Origin: Otis tarda
Lineage: Eukaryota > Chordata > Aves > Otidiformes > Otididae
Reading direction: 5' to 3'
DNA: 64,000 bases
Assembly (NCBI GenBank): GCA_026413225.1
Contig: CM048552.1
Coordinates: forward strand, 24,665,001 to 24,729,000
Positions within the stretch are counted from its first letter, which is position 1, and the number at the start of each line of letters is the position of its first letter. The translations under genes and the position numbers were made by a program. Below are positions 40,401-55,400 of the stretch, in pieces. The notes under the pieces were generated by a model. It was not told the origin of the DNA and made no database searches. It saw nothing but the letters and a program-made list of their open reading frames with translations.

Positions 40401-43400
40401 ACTCTGAAAAGTGTAAGTAAGCCTATTACTATCTATGGCAGTTGTATCTTCAGTGATGGGGAAAAAGGATCATCTGAAACAACTTTACAAAACTGAAATA
40501 ATAGTCAAGAGAGGTTCAAATCTGCTGCAGTCTGTTATCAGACTAGATTGCTATTTCAACTGCCAGCAGAGCTCAAAGTGGAATATCTGTAAATGTAAAA
40601 TGGAATCTGTTATACTTGGTTATTGCCATAGACTACCAACAACTTTCTCTTACATATCAAATTTCACAGTGTCTCAGGTTTTTATACAGGCCAGCTACTT
40701 ACAATTTCTCAATTAACTGCTTTTCATCCAGTGCACCTGGGAGGTCTCTTTTATTTCCAAGGACTAACACCTGGAAGAAATAATTCATATTCATATTAAA
40801 TCTAGGAGCAATAAAAGTTTATTTTGTCTTTAACTATTTGTTGGTATTGTTTTGAATCTTGCAGCCAAGTATTTAGAATGCAATAGTGGACATATTCAAT
40901 ATGACCAGTGACTATGGGAACATCACAGAAATCCCTCTCCCAGTCAGGGTCAGATGCTGGATGCACACCCTCTGAAAACTGGATCCAATTATTTCTGGGT
41001 GTTATCAGTATCAGAAATCTCCTCTGGAATTGAATCTCTCCATTCCAGATAGCATTATGGGATGTTGTCAAATTGCACTAAGTGGATTCATTTTGCATGC
41101 AACTAAACTGGAGGATAGTATGCATCAGGTACATTCAAGCCACCAGCGGATACTCAATACACAGGACCAGACTAATGCTAATCAGAAGTAGGGCCCCAGA
41201 AATAGAGGCTGGGTCCTCAAGACCCAGACGTGATTCTCTCTACAGTTTTGCTCCCCTGCTTCTTAATGTTGGCATACTAAACTGCCAGACACCCAAACCA
41301 CAGATCACCCAAGCACCAGCCAAATGACTGATTCCTCCTGCTCCCCTCTGAGCATCCATGGTAGAAATCAGAAGGGCAACCATTAGGAATTCAGTCTGAA
41401 AAATGCAGAAAATTTGCAGATAGATGCTGGAACTTAAGAGTTGCTATGCATACTTAAGGCTTCAAGTATAAATTAAGGTCAGATAAATGGATTGAGCACA
41501 TTCTAACATAAAATAAGCTATGGAAGGTTTTTCTAATTATGTTTGCTATATTGTTTTCCAGATGTGTTATAATTCTGAATGAAGACTGTCCCATTATTAC
41601 CCACAAATCTGGAACACATTAAAACTCATTACTTGCAGTCTCAGACTAATAAAGCTACCTTGAAATCTATAAAGCCAAAGCCTGACTACAATAAATTGAA
41701 GGAAGCTCAATACTAGTTACTACCTATGAAATAAAAGTAAGTGAAAAATACATTACTGCACCTTGGAAATTACCGTGCTGGTCAGGCTGGGCAATTGGAA
41801 TGTGATATTATAACATATGAAAGGAAAGAAACTTAATTAAATATTTCTGAAGATATGGAAGACTCATCATTTCACGAAGGAAAAGTGAGAAGTAAAACTG
41901 AATGTGAAGACAGTACAAAGGACAGACAAAGTCACTCGCCGTGAATAGCATGACTGTAGATTTCTTTAGGATTTGTTCAATACGTACTTTACCTACAAAA
42001 ATGCAAAAATAATAGAAAATCTTATAAAAAAGAGGAGAGTCACTTGAAAAATTCTCCTTCGAGAAGGAATGCGCAAGAACTTTATTCTCACAAGGATTGC
42101 ATGTTGGCTGTCTGTTTACTCATCCTAAGATGACTTTCATCACTTGCACTGGCCAAGTGTTCAAACATTTGCTTACAAAAAAGGGGCCAAGCAATAGCCA
42201 ATGCTAACCTGATTGATTTCTACTAGGTGTAAATTGGTAGATTACATTTAATTAAACAACATTAGTCTCCATCTCCATAGTTCACCAGAATTTCAGCAGA
42301 ATACACTATTCTTTGACACTTCCTACTAGAGAACAGATGCATATTTGCATTTTTGCCATACAGTTTTGTTTAAAAAACTAGAAAGTCAAGAAAAAAAAAA
42401 GTCAGAACACAGAAAAAGTCAAGCTTCTCCACAACCACTGGAAGCAGAGGACACTATTTGATGTTAGTGTCCTCCAACCTTCAGAAATCCAAATCTCACA
42501 CGCCTTAAGATACTGCCAGAAACATATCTGGGTCACTGGTTCAAACCCAGCCAACAGGAGATTGACTGAAGTAATTACTGTTTGATAAGGCTACATGTGA
42601 AAATGAATTTTTTCCAAATCTATTCTGACCTTTAAACTAGAAAACATACAAACACACTGATAAGATTTTGAGTCCTCTGAAAAAATGTCACAATAATTTT
42701 TCTAAGAGCACTCAATGTATCAAGGCTGCGTCATATTGTAACTCATATTTTCAAGAGTCCAGAGGAACGAATTCATGAGGATTTAGGCTACACTGTCTAC
42801 ATTCAGGTAAAAATAACAATCAGAATACTTACTGGAATTCCATGCAGTTGTGGCTTGTCTATCAAACTGTGCAGCTCATTCTTTGAAGCTTCTACTTTTT
42901 CTAAGTCTGCTGCATCCACCATGTAACTGCAACAGGAATATAGTTATTTATCGTATTGTCCATTACTTGCAGAAAGTTGCATTAAAACATCTGAGATGTG
43001 ACAAATGTGTTCGCACTGACAACAGCATTAAAATAGTCCTGAGTTGTGTAAGTATTGAATTTATTAATACAGGAAGATACAGAATTAAATGTGGGCTGTG
43101 GGGGGAAAACAGCCTGGAACATGCAATTACTTATATACCCGAGTTGCTGGATGTGCAAAACACACTACTTTTATAATGTTCTTATGTGATGGAGGTGGAC
43201 AGGAAGAAAAGTGTTTCTCTATTAATAACATATACTTTAAAATATACTTTGTATGGGCATACCCAAGAAAACTTACACAACTGCATTGACTCCTCTGCAA
43301 TAACGCTCCCACATGCTTCGAAACCTTGGCTGCCCTCCAATATCCCATACCTGGAAAAAGTAAGAACACCTCTGTCCCAAAATTTTCTTGAACTACACAG

Positions 43401-46400
43401 TACTAACAGAACAGAACAAAACAGAAGAACTCTTATGTGCAGCATACAGGTTGTATTGAGAATGCCTAAATGTAGACAGTTTTGTAAGTGGCCTTCCTCA
43501 GGAGACTGGTCTTCTCAGCCCCTTCCAGTTGATGGAGGGGGACAGGCACATTCACATGGCAAGACAGTCCTGTGACCTTAGCAGCTCCAAATGTCCACCT
43601 GGGAGAACTCTACACTTTCCCACTCACTGCAAGAAAAGTCTTACTCAAATACCAAAGTGAATCCTGCAAATATACAATCTAAAACCCGGAAAGAATAGCA
43701 TCGTTGTAGGAAAATAGTTATGAAGTGGCATTTTTTATGGGGCTATGGAGATCTGAGTTAAGAGTGCAGCAAGCATTCACCAGGATAAAGTTGGATATTA
43801 AGTAAATAAAGAGTTGGCTGGAGAGCAGATTGAGTCCACGTACAGGATGATATACTCTAGGGAGCTCCAGTACCTCCACAACTCTCCCATTTGTTCATCA
43901 AATGTGCTTCAAAAGACACAGGGATTAACTGATCAGAACCAGAAAGGAAAGAGTAGTGTAGGGTAGGCCTTCAGTGATTAATCAGTGAATCTTAAGGAAA
44001 TGAAGCTCAAATTCTGCTTGGGATTTTATAAAGCTCCAATCCTGCAAATACTTCTGCATGCTATTAGTGTCCCGCAATCTGCACAAAAGTTACTTATTCT
44101 GCTCTGCTTGCGAAAATTCAGTATCTTTGGTGGATGAAAATAATCTTGTTTCAAAACTGTTTCCAAGATCACAATACCAGGAAAAGGACCTAAATCACAC
44201 AGGCAAAGGCTGCGTGATGACGTAGCTTTTGCAGCTACATCCAAAGACAGTTGTGTTACAAGTAACACACCCATTAAAACAGTGATGAACATTGAAAAAT
44301 AAAAGAAATGGATTTGTTCCTATGTCAAGGACAAAGAGAAGTAATTATGTACTTTAATCAGATTTAGCTATCAAAACAACATGTACTGTATACAAGATCT
44401 AGGAAGTATACCCATTACAGCACAAACTAAATCCGGAAGCAACATACAAATTTTCTTAAGATTTGTTTTCATATTCATACTTTAAAAATCCAAATATATT
44501 AAACCTGCTGTGGCAACAAGACTTGCACAAAAGAGTAAGACTTAATAGACCTATGGAATAAGGTCTTTTTCAGCTAACGTTGACTGTATTTTTAATTCCA
44601 CAATCCATAAATTGTATCTATGTATCAATTTCTCTATCATTTTCAACACCTTATGTTCATATTTTAGAAAGAAGTATTTCCCAATTCACCACAAAAATGA
44701 TTCCCTGATTGGTATCTTACCGTTCTCTCTGGCATAAAATTAGTATACCACCTAAATGTCAACTGCCTTTGATCCCCTTTTTAAGATCAAGAATTTTACA
44801 CATTAAAGAGAGTTGAGTGAACTTCTGACCATGAACTGGGTATCAATTATTATCTGCACTGACATTTGAAGTGCTCTTTCAAAAGTATTAATAAAATAAG
44901 CCTTTTATTTTAAAAGCTTGAAAGAGATGAGTACACAGTTCAGTATTACAGTCAGATGACAAACCTCACACCAACACTAATTATCCCAATAACTCATCAG
45001 GACCTTGAAACTATGAGTAACCATCTGGTGCACATCTGTGTGCCTGGAAAAAGAAACTAAATTATTTTCTTGGTAGATCAGAGAAGAAAGAAGGGGAAAG
45101 AGGACTGGGAAGGCCAGCAGTAAGATTAGATTTTCGGAGACTGACAGTGATTATTCCTGGTAGAGAGAAAAATCTACAAGATTATGTGGCCTGGACTAAT
45201 CACAAAATAAAAAATACAAGATAAAGACATACTAGGTTTGTCTCTGATGATATACTGTATCTGTAATATATTAAATTGCACTGCACAACAAGCATTATTC
45301 TCATTAGGTGAAAAAGTCACCTTGAAACAATGGAAAGATAAGTCATTTGCAGTCAGTTTCCCTAATAAGGCTTACAGCTCTCCACTAAAGTACAACATGT
45401 AGGACACAAGATAGACCAGGTGTTTTTATTAGTGCTTGGGAACCCAGTTTATGTCAATATATTATTATAATTATCTGAAATAGAGAAAGAAACTAAATGC
45501 AGGGAATAAATAAATAAATGGTCACTTCTTTGCCTATGAAAGTGCTAATAGTGATTTTATAATACTCTATTATATTGAATAGCCAATGACAGAGTTAACT
45601 GCTTTGTTCAAAACACAACTCTCTGTCCCAAGCCATTTCCACTGTACATGACTGAACAGACAGAACGGTGAGAATACAAGAGGCACGCAAGAAAGAAAGG
45701 AGAGAGGTCTTAGCGCTAAAGAAGTTTTCTTGCATGAGCCCTGCATGTTTTGTACATCACCTATTTTTGTATCCCAGTATTTAATACACAGGTAAAAAGT
45801 ATATTCTGGCTGTGAAGTGAGAGAGGCAGGAGACTACACCTTAACAGCAGAATATACAGCTAGCTATAGAAAGAATTTTGTTTTGTCTGGGTGTTTTTAA
45901 AAAGAGACTGGACTTCAAATTGCTCCCATGGCTTTTGTTGGTCCCTCAGGAATAAAATTTTCGTAATACTTAAGAGGAAATTTTATCCCTAGAAGACCAG
46001 TTGACCTCACAAATCAGAAAATGTACACAGAATGACCAAACCAAAGAGAAAAAAAAAGTTCCTTTGATGCCCAGTACCACTGCCTCAGAGATTAAAATCT
46101 CAACATGTTGTGGTTTAAGTTTGGTCTTGAAGGCATACATCTTATTCCTACTGCAATTTATAAATCACTATTTTATTTGTTCCTGTCTACTCCTATAGGG
46201 TAGTAATTCTTATTGTGCTTGCAGGTCTATACACTCATAAAATAATGCAATGTTTAATTTGTAAACTAGATTAATCACTATACGTTGGAATCATTTACCA
46301 TAGTGCTTATACTTACCTGATAAATCAAATTCTTCTAAAACAGGAATCTCTGTGGTTCTCTCTCTTGTTCAATTTCCATACTTCATGTGGCTCTAAGGCT

Positions 46401-49400
46401 CCATCTTAAGACTGCAGCTATCAGCTATATTTAAGGAGCAATTTTTTTTTCTTTTGCACAGAGGTATCATTGCAATTGAGCAAAAATGCAGCTGGGGAAT
46501 ACGTTCAAAGGTTTTTGAAAGCTTTCAGTCACAGGAAGGCTCATTAACACTCTACTTGTGTTTCTTTTAATTAGCTCATATTGTGGGAGGGTTTGACAGT
46601 TAATAAGAAAGTTGCAGGAAAGGAAAAGTAGTATTTTCTATATGTCAATTTTATATTATTTTTTTCAGACATGCTGGGTAGGGTATTTCTTGAGGATAGA
46701 GATGTGTACAATGACACAGTTGTATCTCGATGTCAATGCACGGGTTCAGTACCTCAGATCTCACTGCAGTCAGTGAAGCCTAGACAGCTATTCAGCTGAC
46801 CAGATGTAACGTGTTCTTTAGGATCACAGAACTATGCTCCAGGCTTAACGGTACTGACTAGAGCTCCTCTGATGTTATTAAAGGAGCTTAACCCCCATTG
46901 CAGACATACAGCCATTTACATTTAGGCATCTTAATTTGCAAGCTAAGTCCAACACTACAAAAACCGAGACTCAGAAATATATCTTTCTGGTTGGAAGTAT
47001 TCAGAAAATAGCAGCCATAAAACTCAATCTGAACAAACAGGTGAGGAAATTCTAAATACAGAAAAATGTTTGGGCAAAATAAGGTAGCAACATTCAATAC
47101 CATGTTGTACACAGACCAGTCCATGTATACTGAGATGTGACTAAAGAGCTCATACATACACAGCGAGCACAGTCATAGCATCCAAAGCCAAACCAACATG
47201 TAACTAGAAAGCATGGGATCCATTTCTCTCAACTTCAGCCACCTAAAATGCAGGCATCTAATCCAAGCGACTAAAATCTCTCTGTGGTTAATGAAGACTC
47301 TGTTTTACCCACCTTGCCTACCAGTTGAACCATTCTTGCAAAGCACACACTGCTCTGCATTGAGTTTAAGACAACTGGATCAAACTGGCTTCCTCCTTTT
47401 CACCCAGCTAAGCTCAGGGGAGACAAATCCTAAATAGTCATCTACTCTAGACTGGAATCTTCATCCAGTAATGCTTAGCTTCCTGTCGTAGTTCAGCCCT
47501 GATCAGGACCAGACTACGCAGTCTCTCTCTCACTCCCCCCACCTTCCGAGAGAACAGGGAGAGAAAATATAAGGAAAAACGGCTCGAGGTTTGAGATAAG
47601 GACAGGGAGAAATCCTCAAAGTTACCGTCACGGGCAAAACAGACTCGACTCGGGAAAAACTATTCATTTATTACTACAAACAGCAGGATAATGAGACAGG
47701 GAACAAGATAACCTCCATCCACCCCTCCCTCTTCCCAAGCTTAACATTATCTCTACTACCTTCCCCCCCCGAGCGGCACAGGGGGGAAGAGGGAATGGGT
47801 GTTGCAGTCAGTTCATCATACGTTGTTTCACGCCGCTGCTTCTGCTTCATGGTCGGGGAAGAACTCCTCGCATTCCTCCCCTGCTCCGTTGTGGGGTCCC
47901 ACCCCTACGCCACAGTCCTTCACGAAACTGCTCCGGCGTGGGTCATCTCTTCCACGGAGTACAGTCTCTCCAGAACAGCTGTCCCAGCGGGCCCTCCACG
48001 GGCCACAGCCGCCTTCAGGCATCCACCTCCCCCGGTGTGGGGTCCTTCACGGGCTCCAAGTGGATCTCTGCTCCTCCGTGGACCTCCATGGGCTGCAGGG
48101 GGACAACCTGCTCCACCATGGTCGTCACCACAGGCTGCAGGGGAATCTTGGCCAGGAGCCGCATTACTCCTCCCCTCCTTTCTGAACTGACCTTGGCGTC
48201 TGCAGCCGTTCCTCACTCACAACAGGGTGGCAGATGTCTCTCAGGATCTTTTTTACATCTTATTCACTTCTCATCTCCTTTCCACTTCTTGCAGCCGGGC
48301 CGGACCAAGTCGGGCCCAGTCGGCTGCCTGGCGAGAGGCCAGAGGGTGAGGCCTGCAAGGCCCATCAGGCCTGCGCCTCCCCCTCTGCGCCTCCGCCCCC
48401 GCTCAGCTTCTTCACATCTTCTCTTCTCTCTTTTTTTCTCTGTTTTCCCCTTCTTAAATACGTTATCGCAGAGGCGTTATCACGGGACATTCTGCTACCA
48501 ATCCGCTCGACCTTGGCCAGCAGCAGGTCCGCCCTAGGCCTGGCCGAGTCCACTGAACAAAGGGGAGCGACTTCTAGCAGTTTCCTGCAGAAGCTACCAC
48601 CTTAGGCCCCCCCCTCACTAACAAAACCACGACACTTCCCCATCTAATAAATAAAAAGAATAAAAAGAGCTAAATCAAATAATCTTAGAATTTTAAATAA
48701 ATCGCCCGTGGATGGTGGTGGAGGCCCCATCCCTGGAAACGTCCAAGGCCAGGCTGGATGAGGCTCTGAGCAACATGATCTAGTTGGGGATGTCCCTGCT
48801 CCTTGCAGGGGGGTTGGACTAGATGACCTTTGAAGGTCCCTTCCAACCCTAACCATTCTATGATTCTATGATTCTATAGAGCCTTACTTGTAGTACTAAC
48901 CATGTAACCTATTATGGAAATTAGAACGCTCTCATAGTTCTGTTAATTGTAGTTACTGCCTAGCTATGATCCTGTATTTTGGAAATGCCTTTACAGTTGC
49001 TCTTAGAGTTGAAAAAAATGAGCCACATCGCTACATTTTCTGCAGGCAATACTTCCCAGAACACTATATTATTTGAGATCAGCCTTGGTCCCTTAAAGAA
49101 CCGTGTTGTCACTCCCCACTGGTGATAAAAGTCCAACTTTTAAACATTTTTTTGCAACTAGGTATTTAATTTTAGTCACATCAGACAGAAAAAAAAACTA
49201 TATACACACTCCACAGTTTATATTATTTAATTTAATAATAGCATTTTCACTGAAGAACTGGAAATGGACTAGACTTGCAACACAAAATGTCTGAGTATCT
49301 TGAACTCCTGAAAATAAGCACAGAGGCATTTTAGCCGCAGGAGGTGTTTCTCAATGATCAGGGTGTGTGTGCCATATTATCAGAGACACGACGTACAATG

Positions 49401-52400
49401 CTGGAAGGATCAACAGGTAGATTTTAAACAGGACACAAAAGCAAAGTCTGTTCCCTCCACATTGTGTTTTAAGGCAGGAGAACACCAGGGAATCCAGTTT
49501 TAGAGGCAAGACTGTAATCCCCTCAATCAAGACATAACACAATTCTAACCAGAAAAACAGAAGGCATCAATCCATCGTAGCCTCAATATTGTGTCCTCCC
49601 GCAAGGAGAAAGCCCTGATTCTGCGTGACCACGTGCAATCCTTTGTACCCTCTTCTCACACAATCATGAATCAGCCTCTAGACAACAAAATCCAAGAATT
49701 CTGGTGAAAACAGGCATATAGAAGTTGTAAGTTATAGGAAGAACTTGCATTTGGAAGACTGAGGGCAAAGACACCAGAGGTAAGGACACTGCTAGCTCAA
49801 AACAGCCAGTCAATATCTACCGTATTGATTATTAATTTAGCTTGTAGTTGAAGAACATATAACCATGAAAGCAAAAATGATATTTGCTCAGTATCAGAGA
49901 AAAGCCAGTAGGATGTGCAGCAGTGTGTATGTGGGGAAAAGGTAATCTAATATTGGTAGATTAGAAAAGAAAAGGACATTCTCCCATGACAGATTTAACC
50001 CCACAGAGCAGCTCCCTGGTACTCTCCTCACGTGTCCCCACTGCCCTCTACCTCTCGGGTCTGAGCAATCCTGACAGACTCCCAGCATTTATCAATGAGG
50101 CAAAGCTGCTGAGGACAGAGCTAACCAGGGACAGCATTTATGGTTCCCAGGTGTCCCAGAATCAGAATCCTAAAGTATCCACACCAACTAGAGGGACAGT
50201 CTGAAGTGAGGCAGCTGAAATTTAACACAAGTTCAAAATGCTACATTTGGACAGAGGGAACCTAATGCACTAGCAGAAAACGGATAATAACGAGGTAGAG
50301 GTGCAGGACAAAAAGTCTGAGCAATTCACAAACTAAATATGTGTTTCTACTATGTTGCAGATCTTAAATCAGCATTTCCTAGCAGAAGTATCTTACATAT
50401 GATTTTGGAAGTACATACTGCCCTGTCCTTAGTGTCAGGGAGGCTCCTATATTGGTTTTGAGTATCAGTCTATAGAACAGACACAGACAAATTTTTAGAA
50501 GTCCAGATAAGAACAGGAAGGGTGAGAATACATTTTGAAAATATGACCTAAAGAGGGAAGAGGGGAGCAAAACCATAATGTTTCCCAGGAAATGGCTGCC
50601 AGATACAGAAGAGAAGAAAAAAGCAGCTCAATTTGTGATGACAGCAACTCATGTCAGATATTAGGAAAAAAGCTTTCTAACACTTAGAGTGAAAGAACAC
50701 TGTACAAAACAAGAGATATTAAAGAACTTTCTTCACGAAAGAACAGATTTTAAGAAACAATTACCTAAGGTATTTGGGTAAATATCTGATTCACCTCAAA
50801 GCACAAGTTTGGTTTAGATGACTCCTTGAGATCAGCTCTTGGTCTTCATTTTTAGGAGTTCTAACAGTTACTCTGAATGACTGGTGAGATATCCAGCACT
50901 GCCTGTTCTGACTCAGGACACTGGCTTCTGGCCCCATCTGTTTGTCCTGACCACTGCAGAGGCTCCTATCTAATGCATGATCCTGTCTCACACTCGGCAG
51001 TGCACAGCTCCCAGCACAGATACAGTGTCCAAGGCTCCTACTCACAAATTACCAGATGGGAGAGTACTTTCATACTTTTCCTTCTTAGTTGATCATTGAG
51101 TAATTCTGAGTGTGCTCCATACTTATTCTCTGAGCCAGTCTCTGACCCTCATTTAACTCCTCTTCACAGAATCACAGAACCACTGAGGCTAGCAGGGGCC
51201 TTTGGAGATTGTAGAGTCCAGCTTGCTCTGGTCAAAGCAGGGTCACCTGGAGCAGACTGCTCCAAGGATGGAGAGTCCAGAACCTGTCTGGTCAATCTGT
51301 TCCAGTGTTCACTCATCCTCACAGTAAAAAATGCTTTTTCCTATGGTTCAAATGGAATTTCTCTATTTTGTTTGTGCCCACTGCCACTTGTCCTGTCACT
51401 GGGCACCACTGAGAAAAGTTTGGCTACATCTTCTGGCTGCATTGGTGAGATCTCCCTGAGCCTTCTCTAGGCTAAACACTCTCAGATATCTCAGCATCTC
51501 CTCATATGAGAGATGCTCCAGTTCCTTAATCATTTTAGTGGCCTTTCAGTGGACTGTCTCCAGTATCTCCACATCCCTCTTGTACTGGGAAGCCCAGAAC
51601 TGGACACAATATTCCAGCTGTGGCCTTACCAGTGCTGAGTAAAATGGAGGGATCACCTCCCTTGACCTGCTGTCAAAGCTCTTCCAAATGCAGCCAGGGA
51701 TGCTGTTGGTCTCTCTGCTGCAAAGGTACACTGCTCACCAGTGGTCAACTTGGTGTCCACCAGGACTCCCAGATCCTTTTCTGCAAAGCTGCTTTCTAGT
51801 CAGTCAGCCTGTAGCAGTGCTTGGGGCTGATCCTTCTCAGGTGCACAACTTTGTACCTTCCTTTCTTTAACTTCATGAGGGTTGTGTCAGCCCATTTCTC
51901 CAGTCTGTTGAGGTCCTTCTGGATGGCAGCATAACCATCTGCTGTATCAGCCACTCCTCACAGTTCTGTATTACCAGCAAGCTTGTTGAGGCTGCCCCCT
52001 GTCCCATCATATAGGTCCCTAATGAAGACAATAAATGATCCCTGAGCTATATCACCAGTAACTGGACTTCCTGCTGTGGATCATAGCCCTTTTGAATCCA
52101 GCAGTACAGCTTTTCCGTACACACAAGTATCATAAATCACGCGAACATCCCACAAAAATTCTTCTTTATAGAAATAATTACTTCGACCTAAAATCAGCCC
52201 AGATATGGCATGGCCTTTTCAGAGTGACCCACGCCATATGGCATAGCCAGTACCTGCTGAAGCACTGCCAGAGCTATACAGGCAGTACAGAGGCTGGTAC
52301 TACTGCACGACACACGAGGTGGTGACATGACAGGTCAATTGATGTTGAATAGCAGGATGAAGCACTACAAAGCAAGAGGATTCTGTTTCTATGAGGATGT

Positions 52401-55400
52401 TTTGAGAGTTGGAAACTCTACTATCCAGAGGAGGGAGGAACACTGCAATGAAGCAAGTTGGAAGAGGAATGCAGAGCTGGGATACTCCTCACCCTCCTCC
52501 TCCTCCTCCTTCTTCTGCCACATCAGAGCAAACAGCAAGTAGCAAGAAGCTGGGCCTCACCCTCCGGCAGGTTGGTCTGCACTGGCGTGGGCTGCAGCTC
52601 CCGTGGAAGGACACTGGTCTCTAGCGGTGACAGTGGGGTGACTGCAGCCCAACCACCGCGGTCCCAGTCTCCTGAGCAGCTGCTCACTGCTCCCACTGGA
52701 CTGCAGTATCCAAGAGGGGTGCAGAAACTGACTGGTGCTGCTGTTTTAAGAAAACGAAGTGCAAGAGCAAGGAAAATGAAGCTGCTGCATTGTCTGGTGC
52801 TGCTCTATTTCTTTGTTATACCTGAGATTATCCTAAGATCATCACTGTGAGAATCAAAGGTTGATTAGTTGGAGCTTCACTATCCTTTAAAATGACAGTT
52901 CACGATGCATGTTTTCTGAGACCCTCAAAATCTGGCTTGCTAAAAGCAATTTTTTTAGCTACTGTCTAGCTTACAGAACAGTAAATCTCACCAAAGCCAA
53001 AAGATCACTAACACTGAGCTAATCCAAAAATAAAGCAATCCCATTAAAATCAAATCACTCAGGACACAAAACTTGCTTGTAATTAAAACTCAAATTAATT
53101 TGCTCATAAATGTATTTGGTTTGCGTAGTCTGGTCCTGATCAGGGCTGAACTACGACATTGGTATAAAAAAAAAAAGAGATAGCCATCACTTTCATTATG
53201 AACTTCATAAAAAAAAAAAGTTGTAACAGATCCATAACTTGTAATATATTAGGTATTTTGATGCTGGAAATCATCCTGTAATTTAATACCTCAACCACAA
53301 CCTCAAAATCCATACGGTTTCCCACTTAGACTTCAAATCCTGCCTTGTAAAATCTTTCCTCTTTGCCTCCTTCTTTTTTGGAAATAATAGGTGGCATGTT
53401 TTATGAAATACACTGACAAGCCAAAATTTAACAATTCGTGGTTAAAGCTGACAGCTTTACATTTCGGATCATGCTCAACTTCGATTGAGGAGCACATGAA
53501 ACTGGCATCTTCCTACAAAATGTTTAAGCCTCCATAAATCAGTGTTTTTCTTTCAGTGTGGTTCAAATGAATACTCACACACACAAGCATTCCAGTGATG
53601 ATAGTTTCATACTCTAGGATTAGAGTAAATGAGAGAATAAATCTGCTAGCTTCTAGAAAAGACTGACAAAATAGGAAGAAAGTAAAAAAGACGGTGGGCT
53701 CCTTAGCTCTTCTTGCCTTCTGGAATTGTATGTAGCCTGGAGATAGAACTGTAGTCAAGAAACCAGGCAGTGAGGCCACACTACCATAGTACTTCCTTCT
53801 TAGTGGCCTACCTCAAAGTCTGTCGAAAAACAGATAAAGGATTCTTATGACCTACTTGTTGGTGTTACAACTTTCTCTGCCTAAGGTGATCAGTCTCAGC
53901 CTTCTGGAATGCCATTTTTTCGCTGGATGACTGTTTGACTCAGAGGGTTTCTCAGCCTCACTCTTACAGTAAGCTTAATCGATTCTGTTTTGCTGTGTCC
54001 CCTGAGACCTATGAAAAAGGTCAGACACAAGACCTATCTGTTTACCATGAAGATCATTCCTGCCATGTTTGAAGGACTTCACAGGTTTAGTAAAACAACA
54101 CTTTATTGAGGAATCTTAATAATAGCTGTCAGCTGGATATCATATTTCTACAAAAAAAGTAACCTGCTTTGTTGGGATAAGAAGGTTAAAGAAAATTTCA
54201 CTCTGAATCATTGTTGACGAGGTTGTAAATAGCTCATCAAAGGATTCTAGCAAGAGGCATTCCCCTCATCATTTTTCAGTCATCAACTTATCAACAATGA
54301 TGTCACTCTTCTCACAGTAAAATAATTTTGGAAAATTTACCCAGCAATTAAACTATAATATTTTAACAGCTTATCTCAATACAGGAATAGTGAAGTACAA
54401 GTACTTCATCTTGACAGGCTTTTAGAGAAATAAGCATCTATACATATGAGCCGTATTCCCCTGCACCTCTTAATTTCACTGTCTGCTGTTGTAGCAGAGA
54501 GACCACGACAACTGGTTAAGATAAATTATTTTCCTGTGCAGACTGGCTTCCAAACTAAGTATCATTTTTTTAAACTAATAAACATATTAATAACATTAGC
54601 AGCATCCCCTTATTCTTAACAACTCTCTTATGGCAATATACAACACGACTTTTGAGATCAAAGTGCAGAACAAAGCACAGTTCCACAGAAACTCACACAC
54701 TACCTCCCTGCATGAACCTCATCTTGCAATATCATCTGTGCAGACAACTCCAGTCAAACTTATTGGTCATTTCCTTAACCTACTTGAACTACCCTGGCTC
54801 AAAAAAATACTTTATTTTGAAAACTCTGTATACTTGTAAATTACTTTTTGTATGAACTATCAATAGCTTTCTCATTTTCTCCCACATCTGACAATTCTGT
54901 AGCAGCATCAGTATGGCACTCCAACTATCCTTGTGCTTTCTCTACATGAACTCTAATCACGGCCTTATTGTTTCTACGCAAAAGACAGAAACCATGTTTG
55001 AATGCAGTAACTTTTTTATTGACTGTGGCATCTGTGGACTTCTTTGACCACTGGTAAAGCTAGGCAGATGTGATGAAAAGTGTACAAAATTGACATTTAG
55101 GAACAATTAAAATAGAATCCTCTCCTGGATCAACTGGGAAGCATTGCTAAAGCTCAAGTGGGAGGTACTGCTTCAGTACAAATGTACTCTTCTGAAAGAG
55201 AAGGGAAGGCTCAGGCAGGAGCCTGAAAGAATAATAAGAAAAAAAATATCTCTTTGGATAAGTGAAAACTTAAGACAGCTTGACTACTTCAACTGAAACA
55301 AACAGCTTTTGCTTGTGAGTCTGCATTTGCTGCTTCGTATCACAATGCTAATCACAATTTTGTCACTGGTCCCGTTCTCCTGCACGTCTGCCATCGATGT

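Noticed and set aside
52458..52850. A 130-residue plus-strand open frame in intron 2
   Set aside because: It runs through a CCT microsatellite that yields a leucine-rich chance frame, and it is antisense to the gene.
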